Made by a program: the position numbers and the translations under genes
Shown: positions 1 to 31,404 of the stretch, piece after piece
How the letters are laid out: every line of letters begins with the position of its first letter
Numbering within the stretch: the stretch's first letter is position 1
The notes under the pieces: generated by a model
What the model was told of the DNA's origin: nothing
Database searches by the model: none
The model's input: the letters and a program-made list of their open reading frames with translations, nothing else
Assembly (NCBI RefSeq): GCF_901709675.1
Contig: NC_051088.1
Span: 24,711,193-24,775,192 of the forward strand
Source: Syngnathus acus
Taxonomy: Eukaryota; Chordata; Actinopteri; Syngnathiformes; Syngnathidae
Direction: 5' to 3'
DNA length: 64,000 nucleotides

Positions 1-19111
<19,111 letters not shown>

Positions 19112-20318
19112 ACGCCATCACAGAGACTTGAACTCAAGCACTGAAGCTGTGCGCCCCTTTGGACTCCCAAATTGAGCTGGAGCAATACCGCAGGGGGCAG
19201 CACGAGCAAAAACAAACATCCTGTACTCGCGCTCGCAGCAAACATCGGCGAGCCATGGAGGAAATACGCAAAAGGACTCAAGTACTCATTCCTTGTTTAA
19301 AAAAAAAAAAAAAGAAAGAAACAGCACTCGTGGGAATGGCTTCACATGCATGGAGCAAACGCAGAAGGTGTGGCAGTGAGGGCGGGGCGGGAGAAAGGGA
19401 AGGGCCCAGCTTCCACTTCCTGTTCATCGGGCGAGGACGTCTGAAAGTAGCTGGAGATGACCGAAACTAAACTAAGCTATAATCTTGTAAGCAAAATGAG
19501 GCTTATGTATGAGGTACTCTGTAAATAATCCACTTTTCTTTGTATTTGGGAATTCACCCAAACCACTGGGATTAAAGAATTTCTAATGTAGCACTTGCTT
19601 TGAAAATATTGTGGTTTTGGTTTGTTTTAAAGTGACAGGAAATGGCTTGTTATGCTTTTCAAAATGAAAAGCAATGGTGAAAATGAGAAGGCACTCTATC
19701 TGATCTGCCGGTAATGAAGATGGAGCGGGTAAGCGTTGCCAGAATGCAAAAAAAAAGATGTCAAGAGGATGAGTCTTGTCGTGGTGAGGATGATTTCCGA
19801 CTAAATAATAGTTTGGCCTTGTCTATTTTTGTAAACTACACCCACATTCTCATGTGCTGTTGTGGAGAACATGGGGAAGAAATGCTTTGACAATGAAGTG
19901 CCTGTTTGATTTTGTTTTTTAATTGATGACTGCAAATTATTGTGTTACTGATGTACACTTTTCTTGACTTGAATTTTTCAAATGATCCTTTTGTAGATGA
20001 TACATGTAGCTTTGGATAAGGGATTCTTTTGGTGTTACATATTATGATGTCACTTAACAGATCATTGTGTACAGTTTCCATGATTTCTATCCAAAGCCAT
20101 TTTAGCTTCCTCTCCAAAAATGATCTTTCGTCAAAGACCTTCCTTTTTTTTTCCAAAATGTATTTAATAGTTTATTTATTTTTTACTTCTATTTATTCAG
20201 CCTGATAAAACACTGAGCTTGGATTATAATTGAAGGTGGCTCTGTCATTAAAAAAAGCTGTGTCGCATATATAGCTGAAATATTCAAAGTTCAGTTTGCT
20301 TTCATGCACATGTGGAGC

Positions 20319-20324
20319 AATAAA
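20319..20324 (+). terminator. Probable epha2 polyadenylation signal
   Basis: AATAAA about 1.2 kb after the epha2 stop codon at 19109-19111, giving a 3'UTR of about 1.2 kb. It is the first well placed canonical hexamer I noticed, but earlier use of a variant signal cannot be excluded. Confidence 0.5.
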
Positions 20325-20819
20325 GTCTGGAATCCTGATTTTTGACACACAATGCTGTCGGCCTTTTTGTATGTGAGCTTCTTTGCATGTACATAGAATG
20401 ACAGTTCTGCAAAGTGAGAGTAATGAGATTTGGGTCATTGTGGAGAAAATATTGAGTTCTGCTAATAAGATCAAGTTGATAAAGGTGAGCGGCTCATAAC
20501 AAGTATTGAAACATTGTTAAAAGTGTTAACAATTAAACTAGCCCCAAGCTTTTCGTTAAAAAGGAAGCCACTCTGTGCTAAACAAAAACCAAATAAATAA
20601 CAAATTAAAATTGAAAAAATATTTCATAGCGAAACAAAACAAAAACGAAAATGCTATTTTAAGAAAACAAAAACTAACTATAGCGTAGCAAATATGTCCT
20701 TCGTTTTCATCTTTGGCAATTAATTTTATACACGAACTTTTGAGGTCAACTTTAAATGTATTCATTTTGAATCATTTGATTTTTATTTAAATTATACTAG
20801 CCGGAACACGAGCAGGTCG

Positions 20820-21005
20820 AACAGTTTTCTGGGTGTTGTAGTCCTCTTAATGTCTGGCACGGTAGTGACGTCATCAAACAGCATCCAATAAAAAAAGACA
20901 TATGATGACGACATTGCTAGGAGACGTGTAGGTGTATGCACATTTACGTTTTCGGCTCGACAATGCTTTTGTGATTTAACTCATCTTGAAACGCCACGCG
21001 AGGTA
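20820..21005 (+). promoter_or_regulatory. Promoter-like island without an assigned gene
   Basis: Within 70 bp are a ZNF143/STAF-like word (GGACTACAACACCCAG, minus strand, about 20829-20844), a full cAMP-response element TGACGTCA (20866-20873) and a forward CCAAT box (about 20884). A splice-donor-like GAGGTAACAAG follows at about 21000. This combination is usual for housekeeping promoters. No coding exon follows. Flanking A-rich AACTAAC words on both sides suggest the island may instead be part of a dispersed repeat of about 950 bp (20560-21520). Confidence 0.35.
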
Positions 21006-22708
21006 ACAAGTGCTTTCATAATTTTGCTTCATATATTAAAAAGTATATATTCAGTATTTAAAGAAAATAGTACACTGCACACCTGGGTTTAATATTTCTT
21101 AATAGGTATTCAAGCCACAGAAATCGGCAACTTGGCAAACAAGACATCCTTAGCTTTATTTAATTGAATAAAGTAGGGTGCATGCATGCATCTATCTAAC
21201 TTTACCTGCAACTTCTCCAAGTGTGCATTGCACTTTTTGTAATTCAAAGTCTGTGGACTGTTAAAAGTGTTCCTGTGTTATCAAAGTATTTTAAAGTCAT
21301 GTTTCTGTTGAATTGTTACTAGTTTTTAAATCTTACGTACAAATGAAAAACATAAACAAACAAAAAACATGTAAAACGACACTAATTGGTTTTTTTTTTA
21401 AACTATCAAAACCAGCAAATCCAACATGAAAATTAATCAAAACGAACTAAATTTAAAAAAAAAAAAACTAAGAACGAACTATAATCAAAATTCCCAAACT
21501 GCATAAAAAAACAGGAGCGAAACAGAAATTTCAGTATCTATCTACTGCTAGTATCGATCCAATAATGATACTGACTTGATATCAATATATCTATATTTGG
21601 ATCTATCCACCCATCGCCACTATTTACTCTCAAATCACTTGGCCAACATCTCTCGTCGTGGATACTCACCACAGCACACTATGCCCCAATCAAACTTTTT
21701 TTTCCCCCCCAAGCGCTCACCTTTTTATTTTTAAACATTAAAAGGGCCTTTACAGATGATTTGATCTTGAAATGGTAATCCTTCAAATTAGAAAATACAC
21801 GAGTTACATTTTGACATGCAACTTCTCCAAGAGTGCATTAATTGCTCAGATTATTCCATATATTTGTTTTTGAAAAGCACAAAAGGCGTTGGACGGGTTA
21901 GCAAAAGCATTTGTGTTCAGGTCCTTCTTTGCAATATGAACATTTGACTTTTTTTCACAAGGTCGATCGGTGTTATCACGCTTGCCGTCACCTTCAAAAT
22001 GACTGATTCAAGTACAAAGCTTTTAAATACATTCTTCAGATAAGAAAGAGGAATGTCAATGTTTAAGTATTCAATTCATCCGTAAAAAAGGAGCCTGGGA
22101 ACTGGGATTTGTCACTAAGTCTCCGGCAAGGCTTTGTCCTTGACTTGGCGCTCTCGCCAACCCCCCCCTCTGACCAATAGAAGGCCTCAAAATAGTCGCG
22201 GCTTTGTGTGGCAGCTCAAAACGAAGAAAGACATTTTCCATCCCTTCTCTCACAGTGGTGGATTCTTTTTTTTTTTTTTTTTCCAGTGCAAGCTGGAAAA
22301 AGAGGGGCAGAGGTTTGTACTTTTATGCAAATCCACACGCGAGCGTGTCCAAATCCAGCGCCGGCCGGCAGAGTTGCGCTTGATGTCCCCGTCGTCGCCC
22401 GTAATGCGATTATCCCGGCTCGGCAGGGGCTGAATGTGCGCAACTTTGCATCTTGTCATTAAGGACTGTAAATAACAGCCAGCCAGGCGAGAGAGGAGGG
22501 AGCCTCGCTGGCGTTTGGAGCCATGCTGAAAGTTTACACCAGGTCACATTAGCATGTTTGGGCCATTGTGCCCAAAGCGTGGGGACTCTGCTTTTCTATC
22601 TTCTTGCGTCGTCTTTCACATCTTTTCTCCGTGTGTAGGCCAGATGAGAGAGAATGATGGGAACCTTCAAATAAGTTCTCTTTCAACTTCTTTTATGTCC
22701 TCCTTTGT

Positions 22709-22709
<1 letters not shown>

Positions 22710-22753
<44 letters not shown>
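22710..22753. repeat. (GA)n microsatellite
   Basis: About 21 GA units in the spacer between epha2 and hspb7. Confidence 0.95.
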
Positions 22754-22757
<4 letters not shown>

Positions 22758-25056
22758 AGCCATGCTGTGGAATTTACATCCTGGCTAACTTTAGCTTTGG
22801 GTTCCTGACCAGAAAACACATCCTCCAATTTCTGTCTATATTGGTCGTCCTGCGTCTCTCCTTATGGGGATTTTGCACATAATTTCCTTTCCAAGCTCCG
22901 CGATGGCTCAACTGTAAGAATTTACGCCTTGAACCGAGATGACACACTTTTCAAAACACACTTTCCCTGACTTCAACTGTGTGTGTGTGCAATTATTTGT
23001 TTTCTTTAAATTTCCCCACAATCGAGCTGCTGACCGTTTGCTCGATAAGGACTCTGAAACATGACATTCAGAGTTTTCAATAAATAACCCCTCTGATTTA
23101 TTGACTTCAATGTGCGTGGGCTCCGCATCCTTTGCACATGTCCAAATTGCCAAGAAGCAAAAGCTGGTCGAACCAATTTGCTATTCTGGTCAAAAGACAG
23201 ACTGCCAGTACTGCGTCATGATTATTTATTTTAGCCAGCAGGATGTCTATCCACAGTGGATGGATTTTCTTTCCTTACTTTTCACCCCCTCCCCTCTTCA
23301 TTTCCGCCTGTCTGCATATGTTGTGGAGGCCATTAATCGTCCAACATGCACCCCGGCAGATAATTAGGGTCATTAAAGCAATTAGGGAGCACATGGAGGG
23401 CAGGTTTTAGTTAGACCCCGAGGCTCGGCTCGGCTCAGCTCAGCTCTCCTCCATCGGGAGGGCTGAGGTGGTCCGCTCGCTAAAAAGAAGGCGCTTCCTG
23501 TTGGTGTCGCCGTTGCAGATCTCACCAGCTTTGTGAGCAGCTTTGCCTCTTTCACATCCTCTGAAGACTATTTTCGAGCTTCAGCAAATGGGAGGGAAGC
23601 AGACGGTGGTTTTGCAGCGTTGAACACACACACACACACACACATACGTAGATCACCACGCCTGTCATGTCATGTGAGCCTTAGCCTAATATTATGCTCT
23701 CATTGTGTCTGCCGCCTTGGGAGTCCCTCGCAGATGCAAGCCATTCAACAAACCAAACAAGCTTCACATGTGCACGCAAACCACAGAAAGTTCCCCGCGC
23801 TTTTCCTCGCCGCGCCGCCGGAGGACAAAACGGTTGTCCGTTGCGCGGCCTTTTCGGGACTTTTCCCAGCATTCCTCTTGTTGTCTTTGGCGTTCGTGCG
23901 CAAAGAAAATAAGAAGGAAGGGCGGCGAGGAACAAGGAGCTGCTGTTACAGGTCGTCTTTGAAAGGATGTTCAAAATGAAAGCGGCGGTTTGGAGATGAA
24001 GTCACGTTCACGTTCAGATCCAAGATAAAGTGTCCAGGCAAACGTTAACGCGGTCGTCTTTATTGTCGGCACAAAAAGGCCAGTCGATGTCAAACCATAA
24101 ATGTAAACTAAAGAAGTGTGCTTTTCTTTCTTTTTTTTTTCTTTCTTTTTCAAGCTTCATGAGAATGTTGATGGCTTGTGCAATAGTGTCCATTGTTCAT
24201 CATACTGAGAGCTTTTTTTCATTTTATGGTTACCATGTGGTAATGATTAACAATTACGGTAATTAACAGTAATTATTACTGGGAATCATTAAAAATCTGC
24301 CTTTTTTTTTCTTTGCAGATTGTTTTGTACTTTTTTTTGTACGTTCCAGTATAAGATAAACACAATGACTGAAACGTGGCTGTCCCCCAAAAAATCATCA
24401 AGGAAAAAAAAAAAGCTAATTTATGTTGATTTTTCTGTCAGTTGCAAAGTTACAAGGACCTGAGGGGCCTAAAGATAACAACCGTAACGGCTCACCTGTT
24501 TTCTGAGCTGGGTCATGTGATGTTTGCAAGCTGAGTGTCATTTTCAGCTGACAGGAAATGGCAAAATGGCCGTCACCTGAGATAGAGAAGAACTGGTGGA
24601 TTTTTGCTGCGGAATGCATAGGTAAAAAAAAAAAAAAAAAAAGTTCGACTTGACAACCAACATGTGGACAGGCCGCTTCAGAGACGACGCGGTGGGATAA
24701 ACAGTATTCTAGCCACCAGCGGCTTTAAGCAATTACATGTATGCTTCTGACATTCCCTCAACATTTGAGAGTTGGACAACGCCTTGATTGCTCACATCTC
24801 TGGAACCTCATTTTATACACTTGTTCACTTATTTTCCCTTTATAGCTATGGCCTTTTTTAAACTCACTTGTATTGCCATTTTTTCCTCATCATGAATTTT
24901 CCTGCATATTTACATAGTCATGTTTTTTTTAAATAGATCCATAATTAACAAACTGGATATTACGCACATATATTGTCGTATTAAATAAAACGTTTTTGAC
25001 ACTTGTTAAAAAAAATAAAAAAGGTCATTTGAGGTGCTAGGCTAGAAAAAAACCGC

Positions 25057-25145
25057 ACAAGCATGAAGAACTCCACGCAGGAAGGCTGCAGCTGAGATTC
25101 GAACTCTTGACATCCCAACTGTCTGTTGATGCAGACTAGCCAATG
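25057..25145. repeat. Fragment of a common fish interspersed repeat
   Basis: Contains ACTCCACGCAGGAAGG and GAGATTCGAACTCTTGAC followed by a degenerate GCAGACTAGCCAATG, the order seen in a widespread fish repeat whose GATTCGAAC box looks tRNA-like. Strongly decayed. Identified from pattern memory only. Confidence 0.55.
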
Positions 25146-25917
25146 TTTTTTTCTTTTCTTTTTTATTATAGGATGACCAAACAAGAATCCCTGTAATAAA
25201 AAAGAGTCAAATTTACTCTTTGTATATTGTATTTTAACATTCAAAGTTAAATCTTGTAGGCAAGTCCAAGCTTCTTAACAAGGGGATAAGGGTTTCACAA
25301 TAACTACTGCAGTACACTTTGAGGTATTTCGAAACATTGTTGTTGCTTCCCCCTGCTGGCCATGTGATAGAATTCCGATTTTAGACACTACACAAGCGAT
25401 TAGTATTGCTGTTTATTAGATCATTTTGCTTGATTGTATTGTATATAGATTGCGTTCAACAAAATGCAGTACTATACATTATAAATGGTCGTGATTGGAA
25501 AGTAGTGCTGCAATGTTACCATCCTACCACAAGGGGTCAGACTGGCTCCAAGCAGCCTTCCTTCCGCACTTGTTTTCTTGGACGACGCTGGTGCAAGCGT
25601 GCCCATATTTGGAAGTGGTTGCTTAGCGGCCTACCAGGAAGTGGCACGAATGCTTTGCTCACCCGTGACTAACGAGGTCAAGCACCATTATAAAAAATAA
25701 ATACGTTGTTAAATTAATTACAGCCAATGACTCAAATGTGGTTATCCAGCATATAAAAAAAGTAAAGTACTCTATTATTATCTTAATTGCTCTGTTTTTT
25801 TACATACTTCTTTTCATTTACAAATGATCATTTTTTCTCTCTGGAATTCTTTGAATATTTTTGATGAATAGGACATGTTGGATGGCTCTAAAGGACAAAA
25901 ACACAAAAGCGTGAGCA

Positions 25918-25923
25918 TTTTAT
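25918..25923 (-). terminator. Probable hspb7 polyadenylation signal
   Basis: TTTATT on the plus strand reads AATAAA on the minus strand, about 60 bases past the hspb7 stop codon, implying a very short 3'UTR. Confidence 0.6.
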
Positions 25924-25981
25924 TCACACAACTGCTACTATAATACATGAAAAGAAGCCATTTTGGAACGTGAATCCTTGT

Positions 25982-28679
25982 CTAAATCTTGATTTCGGTG
26001 CGGAAGGTCTGTGCGTGCTCATGTTTGGCCGGTTGTCGCCGCGCCCGGACCGTTAGCGTCCCCTCGGGGCCGAGTGATGATGTCACAGAGGTGGGGTCCA
26101 CGTCCTCAGGTAGCTGACACTTGTGGGTGAAGGTGTTCATCACGGAACCATCCTGGGCCAACTGGGAAAGGATCAATAGATAAAGTGATTAATATTCAAT
26201 AGCTATTGTTTTTGTGAAACAGCAATTGGACTGTGTGAAAAGTAAGATGGTAAACTTTGGTATTTCTGATGAAAGTGCAAGAAAGCATTGCTTACTTTTT
26301 CCGCACGGACTTCAATTTGGTTGTTGGATGTGGTGACGATGACATCTTCAGGGGAGAAGTCTCGAACGTCTACTGTGAACTGGTAGGAATCTCCGAGCGC
26401 TTTGATTTTGCCGCTCCCGCCTACAAGAAAAGGATCATTTTTCTATTTTTTAAATCTTTGTCACGACATAATACAGACCAAACTAATTAAATGTTAATTG
26501 ATTAATGTTTGTGCATTTTCCACGTTGTCAACTTAAATTCATTTCCTCTTTAAATATAGGGATGGAAATATTTTTTATTGATTTTTTATTGATTGATGAA
26601 TCGGCAAAATAATCGATTATGAATCGTCTTTGGATAGTTGAATTTTCACACATTTTTTTACTTTTATTTATTGCTCTGATCCAATAATATTAAAATAATA
26701 GTTAGAATAATGACTCACCAGAGTAGTTTTTTTTTTCACCCAATACTCATTTACTGGAATTCAAGTATTTATTTGGAGGACTGTTTTTACTTTTACTCGA
26801 GCCCTACTTTTTGAATTACTCTTACTTGAGTAAAGTTTTTGGCCTCTGGTCATACCTGCTGGCCATCATCATCATCATCATCATCTATTTCGGCTATTTA
26901 GACACAGGCGAGACAGGAGGAGTGCTTGTTTTCTCGATTTTCAACGCATCACCGCGGAAGGCGAGGGAACACTGTAAATGCACTTCTAAGATAATTCTTT
27001 TCTTTTTGCAAAGAGTAGTTTCAGAGTCTGTATGATTTCTGTCCTTACATAAAGCAATTGAATCTGTACTTCTGTTTGTAATCAGTCTATTTTTGTTCTT
27101 AACGTCATAGTGTAACTACTTTTGCCCCTTCTGACTAGAATAATGTTTAAAAGACAACCAGATTTTAATCTTGTGAAAATATAATGACTGTATATATTTA
27201 AAATGGTTCACTTTTTATATCATCAGAAACTAGTTTCTCTTTCCTACTGACATTTCATCAGTGGATCCAAGTAAATGTTATGACGCCTAGATGAGTCAAG
27301 CAGGCGCATGTCAACAATGATAGAAGTGTGGACAGTGTCAGCTGTCTGCATGTCTTGGTGCATGCGCCATTGTGACCTCACTCCATAGCTATACCACGCA
27401 CGTGTATTTGTGTGCACCCCAGTAACCGAGCAACCGCTTGGTTATGCCTCTTATTCAGATAGTCTGAAGTCACGCTGATGGCAGGCAGTCCAGCATTCTC
27501 CAGTTAGTGTGTCTATTGTAGTGCACCCTGCCCACTCATGTGCTCTTTCTATCTACAGGATACCAATCATGGTTCCACGTCGTCCTGTGGAGTTCATGTC
27601 AAGGTCATACGTGCACATATTAGTGGTTTTATGGAAGATATTTATTTTTGGTATATCCAAACATTTGGAGAGATTTTTCAAGTTTAGGATCGAGACAAAA
27701 ATCAAAGTGTGAAACCAAGCCGAAACCCGCAAAGGCTACAGAAATATATTTCACCGTCTGTGATTGGTAACACCTTGAGAGTGGGGAAAAATAGAATCAG
27801 CGCCAGTGGACTTTTTTTTCTTTTTTTTTTTCTCTCTCATCTGTGAAGTGCATTTCCACATGCTGATGAGGTTGGAGTCAGAACCAATCCAGTTATGGAA
27901 GTTGCAGATTTGTTCCCATTTGATTGCGTGTCTACCATATATTGTTATCGTCAGCACCAACTAGTTAATTTGTGTGACAAATCCCCCAAATTGATCTATG
28001 GAATTCACATGTCACCGAAAAACACCACCAGGAACAAAACCAACCATTGCTTTTAAGCTCGCTGCCAAGGACAACATCCTGGTATTCTTTGTTTATCCGT
28101 ACTTTTGATGGGCGACTGATGAAGTTTCTGCTATTGAGAAACGGCCAACGTCTCTCAAGTGCGTCATGGTTTGTGCCTGGAAAACCTGACCAAGGAGGCG
28201 TCTGTGAAGAATCCTAACCAGATGCCTTCGCTACCTCATCTCGCTCCTTCCGATGCAAAGGAGCTGCAAGTCTATTCTGGGCCCTAAGTAACTTGAAGGA
28301 AACTTAATATAACCATAGAGGAATTTTTGAACAAAGCTTCTTCAAAAGTGGGACCTCAATTTGCTAAACCAGAGACACAGTCCCCAATGTCCAAGATCTA
28401 GAACCTTTAAAAACTCCAAGTGGATGGATAATGTAGCAAACGTGGCCATGGAAGGAATCAAACTTGTTACACATTGCTCTGTTCATCTGGCCTATTGTCT
28501 CCATCTGACATTGCCTTTCACTTACTGGAAAATTTGTCTCCCCCAGGCCTCATGAAGGGGCCAAAGTCCTCCGAAAACATCCCGTGACTCTTCTCCACGT
28601 ACGGCTTACTGGAGGAGGAGGACGACGTCTGATGAAAACTCCGCTCCGATCGGTAGGCAGAAGAGTTGCTCGCACTCAT
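25982..28679 (-). CDS. hspb7: Heat shock protein beta-7 (cardiovascular small heat-shock protein)
   Basis: Small heat-shock protein that in vertebrates keeps muscle proteins from aggregating. Three exons on the minus strand: 28679-28526 (ATG at 28679-28677), 26420-26296, 26161-25982. They join in phase to 152 residues, slightly short of the human 170. The first exon is serine-rich with SSSSS and ends [13 protein letters not shown]; the second carries the alpha-crystallin core ([18 protein letters not shown], then [13 protein letters not shown]); the third gives [20 protein letters not shown] and the family end FRTEIKI. The serine tract is much shorter than the human one, which explains the length. 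It is head-to-head with clcnk, 2.7 kb between start codons, and tail-to-tail with epha2. The first-exon donor is a perfect GTAAGT. Confidence 0.96.
26421..28525 (-). other. hspb7 first intron with fish repeats
   Basis: Two repeat-like segments at about 26560-26860: an ATCGATTATGAATCG-type stretch, then words of the TTACTTGAGTAAAGTTTTTGG type, with a short (ATC)n at about 26866-26885. A retroelement-like fragment lies at 28165-28290. No exon recognised. Confidence 0.5.
28165..28290 (+). repeat. Degenerate retrotransposon-like fragment
   Basis: Contains GGAGGCGTCTGTGAAGAATC, CTAACCAGATGCC and CACCTCATCTCGCTCCTTCC words in the order I associate with a fish non-LTR element. Assignment is from memory of the pattern; a repeat search would settle the family. 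Confidence 0.4.
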
Positions 28680-28887
28680 GGATGGCTGAGGTAGCGCTTT
28701 CCTTTTTCCACAGTTTCCAGCTAGTAAATATCACAAGACTTTATTTCTTTGTTCTTTATCTCCTCATCATCAATTGCAATTTTGTTTTGGAGCATGCAAG
28801 GCTTATATTGGCACTTTTTTGAAGAGCCACTCCCCCCTCTTATGTCCCATATAAGCATCAAGTGCCCTTGTGGGGGCTGGAGGTGTG

Positions 28888-28915
28888 CACGTGTGTGATA
28901 ATGCTCTATTTTTAT
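28888..28915 (-). promoter_or_regulatory. E-box and MEF2-like site upstream of hspb7
   Basis: CACGTG at 28888-28893 and, read on the minus strand, ATAAAAATAG at 28915-28906, one mismatch from the MEF2 consensus. It lies about 227 bp upstream of the hspb7 ATG. It could also serve as a TATA-like element. A muscle MEF2 input would fit what is known of hspb7 expression; the link here is inference. Confidence 0.35.
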
Positions 28916-30773
28916 CACCGAGCGAGCGACAGACGGGAAGGCTCTGTGCTTGGAAAAGCTCATCGAGCTGTAACAGTTGCCATTCCTGCCTTGTCAAGCC
29001 TGAAATAGATTGTGTGTGCATCACCCGACTGCTCATAAGTTCGCCAAACGTTTTTTATTTTTTTTAAACAATGATTGACACATACATGACGGACAAACAA
29101 AGCTGTGAGCAGGATGGAAAAAAATCGTATCTCTGAGGTGAAGTTGCAAGCCAAACAAAGACGGAAAGAATGCGCTGGAAAACAAAGCTCTCCGGGAGAC
29201 TTGGTGGTGTCGTGCTGTTAGCGTTATCTACAGCACGTGACGTCTGCACGATGGCATCTCAAACATTCCCATTTAATTCATGGCTTCGGTGTATGTCGTG
29301 AGGAGGTGTTTGCAAGCTTGAGCATGTTCACATGCTGGGAATGTTCAATGCGGAAATCATTGTGGGCTGTGCAAAGCAGATGGAAACTACCATTCATACA
29401 GCAATGTATTCATTTGGTGACTGACAGGATGGTTAGAAAATGGCTAGTCTTTTTCATTACTGTCAACAGTCAAGTCAGCATAAAAAAAAAAGGCAATTTT
29501 GTCTTTCTTTCCCTCACTCTTTTCTTTCTGTTTTCTTTTTTCTATTTTTCTTTCATTGTTTCTCTTTTTCTCTTCTCTCTTTCCCACTCTCTGTATTCTC
29601 TGGCTTTCTCCCTCTTCCATACAACATAATACTCATCTTTTTTGGGGTCCATCTTTCATAGTTAATGTCATTTCACCTAAAGTTGTGACCAATGACTCTA
29701 TATGGTCCACTTGTCAAGACAGATAAGCAAATCAGCAGGAAGACAAGATATGAAAAGGCAACGACGGAAATAACTCCAATCATCTGATGGAAAGCAAGCT
29801 CAAATGGATCTATCACAGCTGCTAAAAGGGAAAGTGGCTCGACGGGATGCGTTCATTGAAAAAAAAAAGAAAAATAACTAAGCCAGCCTGTCTCAGCAGT
29901 GACATTAAATCTGCGTCATGCGTTTGTTTGTTTGTGTACATTCCCAACAGACCATGTGTCTCTTTCAGCTGCTGTGCATTACATAAGGCTACAGACAAAC
30001 AGCCCATCACCGTAGGTGGAAGATCTTCTCATGTTACAAAAAAAACTTTTAGTGGATGAGAAGCAATACAAGATGATTGTAACTAGTTTCAAAACAGGAC
30101 AAAAGTAGCCTGAATTACAGCCTTTATTCAAAATTGAACAAAAGTATCGGGGGTGGCTGGACATGCTTGACTAGCTACGGCCCTGCACTGAGCCAGTGAT
30201 GTCACACGGCCACAGTGTCTTAGCGACCTGTGCATTGATGGTGGCAGCGAGTGGGAATTGACACTTCATATGTATGATGCATTCATATGCTTCAGCTAGA
30301 TTTTGGATGCTTTCAAATGCTTCCGGTTAGATTTCAAAGTTAAGCCTCTGCCTTTTACCATGTCAATGTAATCTGCCCAGGGCCTTCCAAATCAGTCATC
30401 CTGGGTCATCCAACTCAAATCATATTAATAATTACATTGTTCGTCTAATCAGTCAGATTTTCTATTAGTTGCTGGGGGCCAGAATTGTTTTCCTATCCTC
30501 CGACTGGTTGGTCAGAGCAAGCTAAGGACCAAGTGCCAAATGCAACTCCTGCCACTGGGTTTAATTATTGTTAATCAAAAATCAACTCAGATTTCCCCTT
30601 TGATGGAGTGTTTCCATGGAAACAAGTTTTGTAAGTTTCTACCTGTGCGTGCGTGTGTGTGTGCAACTGATGCTTGCAGATCTCAAATCTCTAAAATAGC
30701 ACAAGTGCTAATTGGAAGTGTGAAGGGGAGGTGGAAATGTGCAAAATCAAACACTACCACATTCTTTCCTCAA

Positions 30774-30935
<162 letters not shown>

Positions 30936-31404
30936 ATGGGAGTCATGAAAGACATTGTTTACACTCTCCCTTTAAAGGGAGCCTGACTTTGAGACAGAGG
31001 TCTGCAATCAACATGTAAGGTCAAATGAAGGGCATTTCATAATCAACATACTTTTACCATTTACAGTTCTACACAATTGAATTTTAGTGCAGTGTTTTTG
31101 TAGACAATATAAAAGATTTTTGTCCTTTTCTTCCAAATTTACATTTAAAAGTGTGACTTTGATTGTGGGTGATTTTTTTGTTTTAGTAAATGATTGTCTG
31201 GTCAGGTCATATGAATGGCCGCTAGCAATCTTTGCAGCTCTCTCAAGTGCGACTGCCTCAATTGTCTTAATGTCCACAGTCGTACCTGCACACATATCCA
31301 CAGCGTCTTTCAGGTAAGTCCTCCCAGTTTGGGTTTTAGCTTGATTAACCAAGCGGCGACATCCATTTTAGTTACAAAAATGAACCCAAACATTTCAAGG
31401 CAGC

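Larger units (their letters stand above)
21006..25917. other. Spacer between epha2 and hspb7, no gene seen
   Basis: The two genes are tail-to-tail. The spacer holds the end of the possible repeat up to 21520, a (GA)n run, short (CA)n at about 23624-23643, poly-A/T runs, and a tRNA-derived-looking repeat fragment at 25057-25145. I found no coding exon on either strand. Confidence 0.65.
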
